This document shows positions 18,438 to 26,267 of a DNA stretch of 64,000 nucleotides, piece after piece. The stretch's first letter is position 1; the number at the start of each line of letters is the position of its first letter. Where the stretch lies: NCBI GenBank assembly GCA_963792855.1, contig CAWBXZ010000006.1, positions 424,629 to 488,628 of the forward strand, read 5' to 3'. A program made the translations under genes and the position numbers. This DNA is from SG8-40 sp963792855. Lineage in GTDB: Bacteria > Pseudomonadota > Gammaproteobacteria > Burkholderiales > Eutrophovitaceae. Under the pieces are notes generated by a model that did no database searches, had not been told where the DNA came from, and saw only the letters and a program-made list of their open reading frames with translations.

Positions 18438-19804
18438 CGGCTTCAAGACGTTATTTCGGCACTGATGGCATCCGTGGCACGGTCGGAGAGGCACCGATCA
18501 CGCCGGAAATCGTGATGCACCTGGGTTATGCGGCGGGCAAGGTGCTCGCCTCGGGTGCGGGCCTGAGGCCGGGGCAGCATGCCGCAGTGCTTATCGGCAA
18601 GGACACGCGCATTTCCGGATACATGCTCGAGTCGGCATTGCAGGCCGGCCTGTCTGCTGCAGGCGTGGACATTTATCTGGCCGGCCCGATGCCGACGCCG
18701 GCAGTGGCCTATCTGACGCGGGCATTGCGACTCAGCGCCGGTATTGTGATTTCCGCGTCCCACAATCCGTTTGAAGACAATGGCATCAAATTCTTTTCCG
18801 CCAACGGCAACAAGCTTCCCGACGCCGTGGAGCATTCGATCGAGGCCAGGCTGGAGCAGCCGATCGAAACCGAGGCGTCGGCAAAGCTGGGCAAGGCGCG
18901 TCGCATCGATGATGCCGCCGGCCGCTACATCGAATTCTGCAAGAGCACCTTTCCGGCGGAACTGGACCTGCGCGGCATCAAGCTCGTCATCGACTGTGCC
19001 CACGGCGCGACCTACCATGTTGCCGGGGAGGTTTTTCACGAACTGGGGGCGGATGTCGTAACAATTGGCGATCGCCCGGACGGTCTGAACATCAATCATG
19101 AGTGCGGCGCGGTGCATCCCCAGGCCCTGCAACAGGCTGTCAAGGCGAATGGTGCCGATCTTGGCATCGGCTTCGATGGTGACGGCGATCGCGTCGTAAT
19201 GGTTGGTCCCGACGGGCGAATTTACGACGGCGATCAGCTCCTGTACGTGATTGCCGCCTATCGGCGCTCGGCAAGCCTGCTTCAGGGGGGGGTCGTCGGC
19301 ACGCTGATGACCAATTTCGGAATGGAGCAGGCATTGTCCGCGCTGAACGTTCCGTTTCTGCGGGCGGCAGTCGGTGATCGCTACGTCCTCGAGAAGCTTC
19401 TGGAGAACCAGTGGCAAATCGGCGGCGAGAACTCCGGGCACATCATCTGTCTCGACCGGCACACTACCGGAGACGGCATCGTTTCGGCGCTGCAGGTGCT
19501 GCATGCGGTGCGGGCGTCAAACCGCTCGCTGGCGGAGCTGACCCAACCGGTCACGCTGTATCCGCAGGTGCTCGTCAACGTCAGGGTCAGCCGCGGATTC
19601 GATTTCAACGCCGACCCCAGAGTAATGGGTGCGGTTCGGGATCTTGAGCAGACGCTGTCCGGCAATGGCCGTGTATTGCTGCGCGCATCCGGAACCGAGC
19701 CGGTGATCCGTGTCATGGTCGAAGGCCCCGACAAAGCGCGTATCCACGCGCTTGCCGAACAATTGGCCGGTACGGTTGCGCAAGCGGCCGAAAAGGCAGC
19801 CTGA
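18434..19804 (+). CDS. glmM: Phosphoglucosamine mutase
   Basis: GlmM interconverts glucosamine-6-P and glucosamine-1-P for peptidoglycan and LPS precursors. The 456-aa product begins LTASRRYFGTDGIRGTVGE and has the active serine in GIVISASHNPFEDNGIKFF, the metal loop GFDGDGDRVVMV, the sugar loop GGENSGHII and the C-terminal phosphate loop RASGTEPVIRVMVEG. The start is TTG 18434, which overlaps the folP TGA as TTGA and suggests translational coupling. The open frame runs upstream inside folP but is not conserved there. Confidence 0.96.
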   Translation: MTASRRYFGTDGIRGTVGEAPITPEIVMHLGYAAGKVLASGAGLRPGQHAAVLIGKDTRISGYMLESALQAGLSAAGVDIYLAGPMPTPAVAYLTRALRLSAGIVISASHNPFEDNGIKFFSANGNKLPDAVEHSIEARLEQPIETEASAKLGKARRIDDAAGRYIEFCKSTFPAELDLRGIKLVIDCAHGATYHVAGEVFHELGADVVTIGDRPDGLNINHECGAVHPQALQQAVKANGADLGIGFDGDGDRVVMVGPDGRIYDGDQLLYVIAAYRRSASLLQGGVVGTLMTNFGMEQALSALNVPFLRAAVGDRYVLEKLLENQWQIGGENSGHIICLDRHTTGDGIVSALQVLHAVRASNRSLAELTQPVTLYPQVLVNVRVSRGFDFNADPRVMGAVRDLEQTLSGNGRVLLRASGTEPVIRVMVEGPDKARIHALAEQLAGTVAQAAEKAA

Positions 19805-19967
19805 GCGCGCAGTCTCGGCGGATTTTCGGCGCCGCCAGCCGTTTCCCGGGCGCGACAAATGGCCGGCTTTGCGGTTGGCAATGACGCCGCCGCGTCTCCT
19901 TCTGCCCGGAAAGCGGGTGCCACTGTGTCCAGCTGCCGAATGGCTGCTGTCGCGGCAGTGCACAACG

Positions 19968-19997
19968 TTGACCGCCCCTTGATTTAAAAGGTAGAAT
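19968..19997 (+). promoter_or_regulatory. tpiA: Predicted sigma70 promoter of tpiA-secG
   Basis: TTGACC (19968-19973), an 18-base spacer and TAGAAT (19992-19997), ending 27 bases before the tpiA ATG. It would also drive secG. Confidence 0.6.
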
Positions 19998-20024
19998 CCG
20001 GGCGATTTGCCTGTGAGTTCTCCT

Positions 20025-20780
20025 ATGCGACGGCGCCTTGTAGCTGGTAACTGGAAGATGTATGGAAGCAATGCCCGCAACCAGTTACTGCTGGAAGGTT
20101 TGGCAGCACGGGCCGGTGAGCTTGATGGCGTCGATTGCGCGGTGTGTGTCCCTTTCCCGTATCTGTACCAGGCTCAGACGATTCTGTCGGGCACTGGCGT
20201 TGCGTGGGGAGCCCAAAACGCCAGTCAATGGCCGGACGGTGCTTACACGGGCGAGATTTCGGTGTCGATGCTCGCTGACTTCGGGTGTCGGTACGTCATC
20301 GTGGGTCACTCGGAGCGGCGAAGTCTGTTCCACGAAGACGACCAACTGGTGGGCGCCAAGGCCAAAGCCGTGCTGGATCAACAGATGACGCCGATTGTCT
20401 GTGTTGGTGAAAGCCTGCAAGAGCGCGAAGCAGGCGTTACGGAATCGGTCGTGTCGCGGCAACTCGACGCGGTGATCGCCGGGATCGGAATCGACGGGCT
20501 TGATAAATCGGTCGTCGCCTATGAGCCGGTATGGGCGATCGGCACCGGCAAGACGGCATCGCCGGACGAAGCCCAGGCAGTGCATAGGTTTCTCAGGAAA
20601 ACCGTCTCGGCGCGGGACGCGGATGTGGGCGAGCGACTCACAATGCTTTATGGTGGCAGCGTGAAAGCGGCGAATGCCCAGTCCCTGTTCGGGATGGACG
20701 ACATTGACGGTGGCCTCATTGGCGGCGCGTCACTGAAGCTCGATGAATTTATGGCGATCTGCGAAGCAGCAATCGCTTGA
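20025..20780 (+). CDS. tpiA: Triose-phosphate isomerase
   Basis: TpiA interconverts dihydroxyacetone phosphate and glyceraldehyde-3-phosphate. The 251-aa TIM barrel contains the catalytic Lys in VAGNWKMYG, His in VGHSERRSLF, Glu in AYEPVWAIGTGK, and phosphate-binding LYGGSVKAAN and GGLIGGASLKLDEF. The ATG at 20025 gives the normal N-terminus MRRRLVAGNWKM; TTG and GTG codons upstream are less likely. The last 28 bp of the gene are the first unit of a 34-bp tandem array that fills the gap to secG. Confidence 0.97.
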   Translation: MRRRLVAGNWKMYGSNARNQLLLEGLAARAGELDGVDCAVCVPFPYLYQAQTILSGTGVAWGAQNASQWPDGAYTGEISVSMLADFGCRYVIVGHSERRSLFHEDDQLVGAKAKAVLDQQMTPIVCVGESLQEREAGVTESVVSRQLDAVIAGIGIDGLDKSVVAYEPVWAIGTGKTASPDEAQAVHRFLRKTVSARDADVGERLTMLYGGSVKAANAQSLFGMDDIDGGLIGGASLKLDEFMAICEAAIA

Positions 20781-20889
20781 AGAATTGGCGATCTGCGAAG
20801 CAGCCATCGCTGTCTGAAATGGCGATCTGCGTGACAACGGGTCGCAGAATGAACCGGCAATCTGCCCGCGGGCGGAACGCTGAATGAAA
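20753..20889. repeat. 34-bp tandem array seeded by the tpiA 3' end
   Basis: Units begin at 20753, 20787, 20821 and 20856 (periods 34, 34, 35). Each opens with GGCGATCTGCG or a close variant (GGCAATCTGC in the fourth). Units 1 and 2 share GGCGATCTGCGAAGCAGC then ATCGCT; units 3 and 4 are more diverged. Most units carry TGA near their end. The array starts inside tpiA codons and ends 12 bp before secG. Confidence 0.85.
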
Positions 20890-20901
20890 AAAGGCTGACA
20901 A

Positions 20902-21267
20902 ATGAGTCTGGTGATTTTGATTGTGCACGTGCTCGCTGCGGTTTGCGTCATCGGGCTGGTGCTGATGCAACATGGCAAGGGTGCTGATATGGGAGCGGCT
21001 TTCGGAAGCGGCTCGGCGGGCAGCCTTTTCGGCGCCAGCGGGTCGGCGAATTTCCTCAGCCGCTCGACAGCCGTGTTTGCAGTCATCTTCTTTTTGAGCA
21101 GTATGGGCCTGAGTTACCTCACCTTCGAGAGATCGAACTCCGTCGGTGTCATGTCGACCCAGGAACTCCCGGTCAGTTCAGACGTACCCGTCCCGGAATC
21201 TCCGGTAGCGGTCCAGCCTGAACCCGCCGCCGGGGGCGACTCAAAGGTAAACGAAATACCGAAATAG
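20902..21267 (+). CDS. secG: Protein translocase subunit SecG
   Basis: SecG is the small SecYEG subunit that aids SecA-driven export. The 121-aa product has the first TM (LVILIVHVLAAVCVIGLVLM), the conserved QHGKGADMGAAFGSGSAGSLFG cytosolic loop, here seen as two blocks, and a second TM ending SMGLSYLT. The C-terminal tail, rich in Pro, Val and Glu, is variable as usual. It follows tpiA and precedes tRNA-Leu, a widespread arrangement. An imperfect stem-loop (CGAAAATG at 21280 with CATTTTCG at 21300) lies between secG and the tRNA. Confidence 0.95.
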   Translation: MSLVILIVHVLAAVCVIGLVLMQHGKGADMGAAFGSGSAGSLFGASGSANFLSRSTAVFAVIFFLSSMGLSYLTFERSNSVGVMSTQELPVSSDVPVPESPVAVQPEPAAGGDSKVNEIPK

Positions 21268-21322
21268 AGCTTCACGCCGCGAAAATGAGTGGGCAGTCGC
21301 ATTTTCGAGCGGGAATAATTTT

Positions 21323-21407
21323 GCCGACGTGGTGGAATTGGTAGACACGCCGTCTTGAGGGGGCGGTGGCGAAAGTCGTGCGAGTTCGAGTCTCGCCGTC
21401 GGCACCA
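21323..21407 (+). tRNA. tRNA-Leu (anticodon GAG)
   Basis: GCCGACG at 21323 pairs with CGTCGGC just before ACCA (21404-21407), giving the acceptor stem with encoded CCA. The D arm is GTGGAATTGGTAGAC. The anticodon arm CCGTC-TTGAGGG-GGCGG gives anticodon GAG. A long variable arm (class II) precedes the T arm GCGAG-TTCGAGT-CTCGC. Length 85 nt including CCA, normal for tRNA-Leu. It sits between secG and nuoA. Confidence 0.96.
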
Positions 21408-21521
21408 GATTTGGATCTACGAAGTGGCTCAGACAGTGGCGCGCGAGATCGGGGAGCACACGCATGAGTGCAAGCGCCCGTGCTGTTTGCGGCGCTGCGC
21501 ACGTTGGCCGGAACCAAGCGA

Positions 21522-21890
21522 ATGATCGAACAATACTTCCCGATTCTGCTGTTTATTGCCGTCGGTCTTGGAATGGGTGTCGCATTGCCCCTGGTGGGCG
21601 CGACCCTGAGCCGCTTGTTACGCGTCCATCACCCTGATCCGGAAAAACTTTCTCCTTACGAATGTGGATTCGAGGCTTTCGAAGACGCCCGGATGCGCTT
21701 TGACGTGCGCTACTACCTCGTTGCGATTCTGTTCATCATTTTCGATCTGGAAATCGCTTTCCTTTTTCCCTGGGCAATTGCGCTTGAGGAGATCGGAACT
21801 TTCGGATTTGTCGCGATGGTGATTTTTCTGGGTATTTTGGTCGTGGGTTTCATCTACGAGTGGAAGAAGGGTGCCCTCGAATGGGATTGA
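21522..21890 (+). CDS. nuoA: NADH-quinone oxidoreductase subunit A
   Basis: First gene of the complex I operon (proton-pumping NADH:quinone oxidoreductase). The 122-aa membrane protein has three helices and the signature PYECGFEAFEDARMRFDVRYY followed by FIIFDLEIAFLFPW. The quinone-site loop Cys in YECG is present. I chose the ATG at 21522 (MIEQYFPILLFIAV); an upstream frame from 21468 is polar. It lies 114 bp after tRNA-Leu and 13 bp before nuoB. No strong promoter was recognised in the tRNA-nuoA gap. Confidence 0.96.
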   Translation: MIEQYFPILLFIAVGLGMGVALPLVGATLSRLLRVHHPDPEKLSPYECGFEAFEDARMRFDVRYYLVAILFIIFDLEIAFLFPWAIALEEIGTFGFVAMVIFLGILVVGFIYEWKKGALEWD

Positions 21891-21903
21891 GCGGGGTTGA
21901 ATC

Positions 21904-22380
21904 ATGAGCAATCAAGGTGTCAGCGAGCAGGGATTCGTCACGACGTCGATCGACAACGTGATCAACTGGACGCGTACCGGCTCGATGTGGCCAATGACCT
22001 TTGGCCTTGCCTGTTGTGCTGTCGAGATGATGCATGCCGGCGCCTCGCGTTACGACCTCGACCGCTTCGGTGTGGTGTTCCGCCCGAGCCCGCGGCAGTC
22101 GGACGTCATGATCGTTGCCGGCACACTGTGCAACAAGATGGCGCCAGCCTTGCGCAAGGTTTATGACCAGATGGCTGAACCGCGATGGGTGATTTCCATG
22201 GGTTCGTGTGCCAATGGCGGCGGTTACTATCACTACTCCTACTCGGTCGTGCGCGGTTGCGATCGCATCGTTCCGGTCGATGTCTACGTGCCCGGCTGTC
22301 CGCCGACCTCGGAGGCTCTGCTGTACGGAATCATCCAGCTGCAGAACAAGATTCGAAGGACCAATACGATTGCCCGATAG
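21904..22380 (+). CDS. nuoB: NADH-quinone oxidoreductase subunit B
   Basis: NuoB (158 aa) carries iron-sulfur cluster N2, the last electron carrier before quinone. The tandem Cys of GLACCAVEMMHA and the cysteines of SMGSCANGG and VPGCPPTSEAL are the four ligands. FRPSPRQSDVMIVAGT is the family signature. It sits between nuoA and nuoC with short gaps. Confidence 0.98.
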   Translation: MSNQGVSEQGFVTTSIDNVINWTRTGSMWPMTFGLACCAVEMMHAGASRYDLDRFGVVFRPSPRQSDVMIVAGTLCNKMAPALRKVYDQMAEPRWVISMGSCANGGGYYHYSYSVVRGCDRIVPVDVYVPGCPPTSEALLYGIIQLQNKIRRTNTIAR

Positions 22381-22401
22381 ATTCGCGGTCGCGATTTCAA
22401 A

Positions 22402-22992
22402 ATGAGCACAAGCCTGCACTCACTGGAGGAACAGCTGCGAACAGCGCTCGGCGAGCGCGTCAGACAGCTCGACGCCGCGCACGGCGAACTGACGCTGGCT
22501 GTCCCGGCGGCGCAACTGACGGCAGTCATGCTTGACCTGCGAGATCGTCCCGAGTTCCGGTTCGAACAATTGATCGATCTGTGCGGTGTCGATTACCGGG
22601 ATCATGCGAGGGCAACTGGCTCGCGATTTGCCGTTGTTTACCATCTGCTCTCGATTGAGCATAACCGGCGAGTACGTGTCCGCGTGTATTGCAGCGAGGA
22701 TGACTTCCCGGTCGTTGATTCGGTCGTCGATATCTGGCCATCCGCCAACTGGTTCGAGCGCGAGGCGTTTGACCTGTTCGGGATAGTTTTCTCCGGCCAT
22801 CCTGATTTACGTCGCCTGCTGACCGACTACGGGTTTGTCGGGCACCCGTTTCGCAAGGATTTTCCGCTCTCCGGCAACGTGGAAATGCGCTACGACCCGG
22901 AGCAGCAGCGCGTGATCTATCAGCCGGTCACCATTGAACCCCGGGAAATCGTGCCGCGGGTCGTTCGCGAAGAGAATTATGGCGACGCATAG
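22402..22992 (+). CDS. nuoC: NADH-quinone oxidoreductase subunit C
   Basis: NuoC (196 aa) is a peripheral-arm subunit contacting NuoD. The 30-kDa signature WFEREAFDLFGIVFSGHPDL and the downstream RRLLTDYGFVGHPFRKDFP are clear. NuoC and NuoD are separate here, unlike the NuoCD fusion of E. coli. After its stop comes 225 bp of unusual sequence holding a duplicated copy of the nuoD start region. Confidence 0.97.
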   Translation: MSTSLHSLEEQLRTALGERVRQLDAAHGELTLAVPAAQLTAVMLDLRDRPEFRFEQLIDLCGVDYRDHARATGSRFAVVYHLLSIEHNRRVRVRVYCSEDDFPVVDSVVDIWPSANWFEREAFDLFGIVFSGHPDLRRLLTDYGFVGHPFRKDFPLSGNVEMRYDPEQQRVIYQPVTIEPREIVPRVVREENYGDA

Positions 22993-23030
22993 TAGATTAC
23001 CCGGCTCGAAGGCCGTGCCGAAGGGCGGCC

Positions 23031-23251
23031 GCCGTGTGTTGTGGGCCGCTATCAGACGTTTGTCGGGTGTGACCTGCCGTGGCTGAAATTCGCAACTACA
23101 CCATGAATTTTGCCTCCGGCGTAACGCTGGCTGCGCCAGCATTAGCCTGCGCCGCAACAAACGGCTTTCGCCGCGTGTTGTGGGCCGCCATCGGACGACT
23201 TTTGGGTGTTACCTGCCGTGGCTGAGATACGCAACTACACCATGAATTTTG
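23031..23251. repeat. 82-bp direct repeat duplicating the nuoD start region
   Basis: Bases 23031-23112 reappear at 23170-23251, offset 139 bp, with about ten mismatches. The shared block runs from GCCGYGTGTTGTGGGCCGC through CCTGCCGTGGCTGA to ACACCATGAATTTTG and so includes the nuoD start and its first codons. The first copy opens at GTG 23079 a 48-codon frame beginning MAEIRNYTMNF. It then departs from NuoD (ASGVTLAAPALAC) and stops at TGA 23223, overlapping the real nuoD start. The 57 bp between the copies is unrelated. Confidence 0.9.
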
Positions 23252-24471
23252 GGCCGCAGCATCCGGCTGCGCATGGCGTGTTGCGGCTGGTGCTCGAACT
23301 GGATGGCGAGGTCATCGAGCGCGCCGACCCGCATGTCGGTCTGTTGCATCGGGGCACCGAAAAGCTCGCCGAACACAAGACGTTCATTCAGTCGGTTCCC
23401 TACATGGACCGGCTCGACTACGTCTCGATGATGTGCAACGAGCACGCCTATGTGATGGCGATCGAGAAATTGCTCGAGATCGAGGTGCCGCTTCGTGCCC
23501 AGTACATTCGCGTCATGTTTGACGAGATCACGCGGATTCTGAATCACCTGCTCTGGCTCGGTGCGCATGCGCTCGACGTCGGTGCCATGACGATGTTTCT
23601 TTACTGTTTCCGCGAGCGCGAAGACCTGATGGATTGCTATGAGGCGGTCTCCGGTGCGCGCCTGCACGCGGCGTATTACCGCCCCGGCGGTGTCTATCGC
23701 GACCTTCCGGAAGCGATGCCGCAGTATCAGCCGTCGAAATTCCGCGACCAGAAAACCATTCAGAAACTCAATTCCAACCGCGAAGGTTCGCTGCTCGATT
23801 TCATCGAAGACTTTGCGATGCGTTTTCCGCAAAAGGTCGACGAATACGAAACGCTGCTCACGGAAAACCGCATCTGGAAACAGCGCACCGTCAGCATTGG
23901 TGTCGTAACGCCCGAACGTGCGCTGGCGCTTGGATTCACCGGCCCGATGTTGCGTGGCTCCGGCATCGCCTGGGATTTGCGTAAAAAGCAGCCCTACGAG
24001 GTGTATGACCGCGTCGACTTTGACATACCGGTTGGCGTCAACGGCGATTGTTACGACCGGTACCTGGTGCGTATTGAGGAAATGCGCCAGTCCAACCGCA
24101 TTGTCCGGCAATGCATCGACTGGTTGCGCAAGAATCCCGGACCGGTAATGAGCGACAACCACAAGGTTGCACCACCGTCGCGCGTGTCGATGAAGACCAA
24201 CATGGAAGAGTTGATCCATCACTTCAAGCTGTTTACCGAAGGCTTCCATGTGCCCGCGGGCGAAACCTATGCCGCCGTGGAAGCCCCCAAAGGCGAGTTC
24301 GGCATCTATCTTGTATCCGACGGTGCAAACAAGCCTTACCGCTTGAAGATACGCGCGCCCGGTTTCGTACACCTGTCGGCGCTTGACGAGATGTCGCGCG
24401 GTCACATGATTGCAGACCTGGTCGCCATTATCGGCACGCAGGATATTGTGTTCGGCGAGGTGGACCGTTGA
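23218..24471 (+). CDS. nuoD: NADH-quinone oxidoreductase subunit D
   Basis: NuoD (417 aa) forms the quinone-binding cavity with NuoB. It begins at GTG 23218 as MAEIRNYTMNFGPQHPAAHG and contains GLLHRGTEKLAE, the MCNEHAYVMAIEKLL segment, TMFLYCFREREDLMD and the C-terminal DIVFGEVDR. A GTG at 23206 would add four residues but lacks conservation. The start region exists twice (see the direct repeat); only this copy leads into the full gene. It overlaps nuoE as TGATG. Confidence 0.97.
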   Translation: MAEIRNYTMNFGPQHPAAHGVLRLVLELDGEVIERADPHVGLLHRGTEKLAEHKTFIQSVPYMDRLDYVSMMCNEHAYVMAIEKLLEIEVPLRAQYIRVMFDEITRILNHLLWLGAHALDVGAMTMFLYCFREREDLMDCYEAVSGARLHAAYYRPGGVYRDLPEAMPQYQPSKFRDQKTIQKLNSNREGSLLDFIEDFAMRFPQKVDEYETLLTENRIWKQRTVSIGVVTPERALALGFTGPMLRGSGIAWDLRKKQPYEVYDRVDFDIPVGVNGDCYDRYLVRIEEMRQSNRIVRQCIDWLRKNPGPVMSDNHKVAPPSRVSMKTNMEELIHHFKLFTEGFHVPAGETYAAVEAPKGEFGIYLVSDGANKPYRLKIRAPGFVHLSALDEMSRGHMIADLVAIIGTQDIVFGEVDR

Positions 24472-24962
24472 TGGCGGCGAATCTGCTCAGCGCGGATGCG
24501 ATTGCGAGAATCGACAAGGAGATCGCCAAGTACCCGGCGGAGCACAAGGCCTCCGCGGTGATGTCGTCGCTGGCGATCGCGCAACATGAAACAGGCTGGT
24601 TGTCCGAGGACGTTATCGAGTGGGTCGCCGCCTATCTCGACATGCCGCCAATCGCGGTGTGGGAAGTCGCGACTTTCTACGGCATGTACAACCTCCAAAA
24701 GCCGGGGCGGTTCAAGATCACGATCTGCACCAATCTGCCTTGTGCGCTACGTGGCGCCAATGAAGCGGCCGATCATCTGAAGAACAGGCTGAAAGTCGGT
24801 TTCAACCAAACGACCGACGACGGGTTGTTTACGCTCAAAGAAGGCGAGTGCATGGGCGCGTGCGGGGATGCCCCTGTGTGCATCGTCAACGACAGGAAAA
24901 TGGTGTCGTTCATGACGCCGGACAATCTGGACAGCATGCTGGACGAGTTGAAGAACAGATGA
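24471..24962 (+). CDS. nuoE: NADH-quinone oxidoreductase subunit E
   Basis: NuoE (163 aa) is the thioredoxin-like subunit carrying 2Fe-2S cluster N1a. Ligands are seen in CTNLPCALRG and GECMGACGDAPVC. The N-terminal helical part has VMSSLAIAQHETGWLSEDVI and the EVATFYGMYNL motif is present. Its ATG overlaps the nuoD stop, and its TGA overlaps the nuoF ATG, so it is likely translated in a coupled way. Confidence 0.97.
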   Translation: MAANLLSADAIARIDKEIAKYPAEHKASAVMSSLAIAQHETGWLSEDVIEWVAAYLDMPPIAVWEVATFYGMYNLQKPGRFKITICTNLPCALRGANEAADHLKNRLKVGFNQTTDDGLFTLKEGECMGACGDAPVCIVNDRKMVSFMTPDNLDSMLDELKNR

Positions 24963-26263
24963 ACGCGCCGTTGCCCCCCTTTCCATCTGATTTCTATGGT
25001 CCCGACGCGGTCATCATGAAGGGCCTGGACGGGCTCAACTGGCGTCTCAAGGACTACGAGGCACGCGATGGCTACCAGGCGCTGCGCCGGATCCTTTCCG
25101 GGCGCATTCCGCCTGAGGACGTCATCGCCGAAGTCAAGAAATCCGCTCTGCGTGGACGTGGCGGCGCCGGTTTTCCTACCGGATTGAAGTGGAGTTTCAT
25201 GCCCAGGGGATACGAGGGCATCAAGTATCTGGTGTGCAATTCCGACGAGGGGGAACCGGGTACGTTCAAGGACCGCGACATCCTGCGCTACAACCCGCAC
25301 GCAGTCATCGAGGGTATGGCGATCGCTGCCTATGCGATGGGTATTGCCGTGGGCTACAACTATATCCACGGCGAGATCTGGGAAGTCTACGAACGCTTTG
25401 AGGAAGCGCTGGAAGAAGCGCGTGCCGCCGGCTATCTGGGCAACAACATTCTCGGCTCTGATTTCAGCTTCCAGCTCCACGCCCACCATGGTTGGGGCGC
25501 GTATATCTGCGGCGAGGAAACCGCGCTGCTCGAATCACTGGAGGGAAAGAAGGGCCAGCCAAGATTCAAGCCGCCATTCCCGGCCAGTTTCGGTCTTTAC
25601 GGCAAACCCACAACGATCAACAACACGGAAACCTTTGCCGCGGTGCCATGGTTGATGCGCAATGGCGGCGAAGCGTTTCTGAATCTCGGCCGCCCGAATA
25701 ACGGCGGGACCAAGATTTTTTCCGTTTCGGGCGACGTCGAGCGGCCGGGCAATTACGAAGTGAAACTCGGCACCCCGTTCGCCGACTTGCTGAACATGGC
25801 GGGCGGCGTGCGCGCGGGTCACGCACTCAAGGCGGTGATTCCGGGCGGCTCGTCGATGCCAGTGCTTCCGGCGGAGATCATGATGGCGACGGACATGGAT
25901 TACGACTCCATCGCCAAAGCCGGCTCCATGCTCGGCTCGGGTGCCGTCATCGTGATGGATGAAACACGCTGTATGGTGAGCTGCCTGCTGCGTTTGTCCT
26001 ATTTTTATCACGAGGAATCGTGCGGGCAATGCACGCCCTGCCGTGAGGGTACAGGATGGCTGTATCGCATGGTTCGCCGCATCGAGCAGGGCAAAGGCCA
26101 GCCGGATGACCTCGACGCGCTGGTCTCGGTAGCTGACAATATTGCCGGGCGCACCATCTGTGCACTCGGTGATGCTGCTGCGCTTCCGGTAAAAAGTTTC
26201 ATCAAGCATTTCCGGTCCGAGTTCGAGCATCACATCGAGAACAAGACATGTCAGGTGGGCTGA
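24959..26263 (+). CDS. nuoF: NADH-quinone oxidoreductase subunit F
   Basis: NuoF (434 aa) binds NADH and FMN and carries 4Fe-4S cluster N3. Seen are the FMN/NADH glycine-rich RGRGGAGFPTGLKWSF, NSDEGEPGTFKDRDIL, the second site GAYICGEETALLESLEGKKG and the cluster ligands EESCGQCTPCREGTGW plus a later Cys near RTICALGDAAALP. It begins with ATG 24959 overlapping the nuoE stop (ATGA) and is followed 4 bp later by nuoG. Confidence 0.98.
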   Translation: MNAPLPPFPSDFYGPDAVIMKGLDGLNWRLKDYEARDGYQALRRILSGRIPPEDVIAEVKKSALRGRGGAGFPTGLKWSFMPRGYEGIKYLVCNSDEGEPGTFKDRDILRYNPHAVIEGMAIAAYAMGIAVGYNYIHGEIWEVYERFEEALEEARAAGYLGNNILGSDFSFQLHAHHGWGAYICGEETALLESLEGKKGQPRFKPPFPASFGLYGKPTTINNTETFAAVPWLMRNGGEAFLNLGRPNNGGTKIFSVSGDVERPGNYEVKLGTPFADLLNMAGGVRAGHALKAVIPGGSSMPVLPAEIMMATDMDYDSIAKAGSMLGSGAVIVMDETRCMVSCLLRLSYFYHEESCGQCTPCREGTGWLYRMVRRIEQGKGQPDDLDALVSVADNIAGRTICALGDAAALPVKSFIKHFRSEFEHHIENKTCQVG

Positions 26264-26267
26264 ACCG

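Noticed and set aside
23206..23217. Upstream GTG start for nuoD
   Set aside because: Adds four non-conserved residues; family alignment and the repeated block point to GTG 23218.
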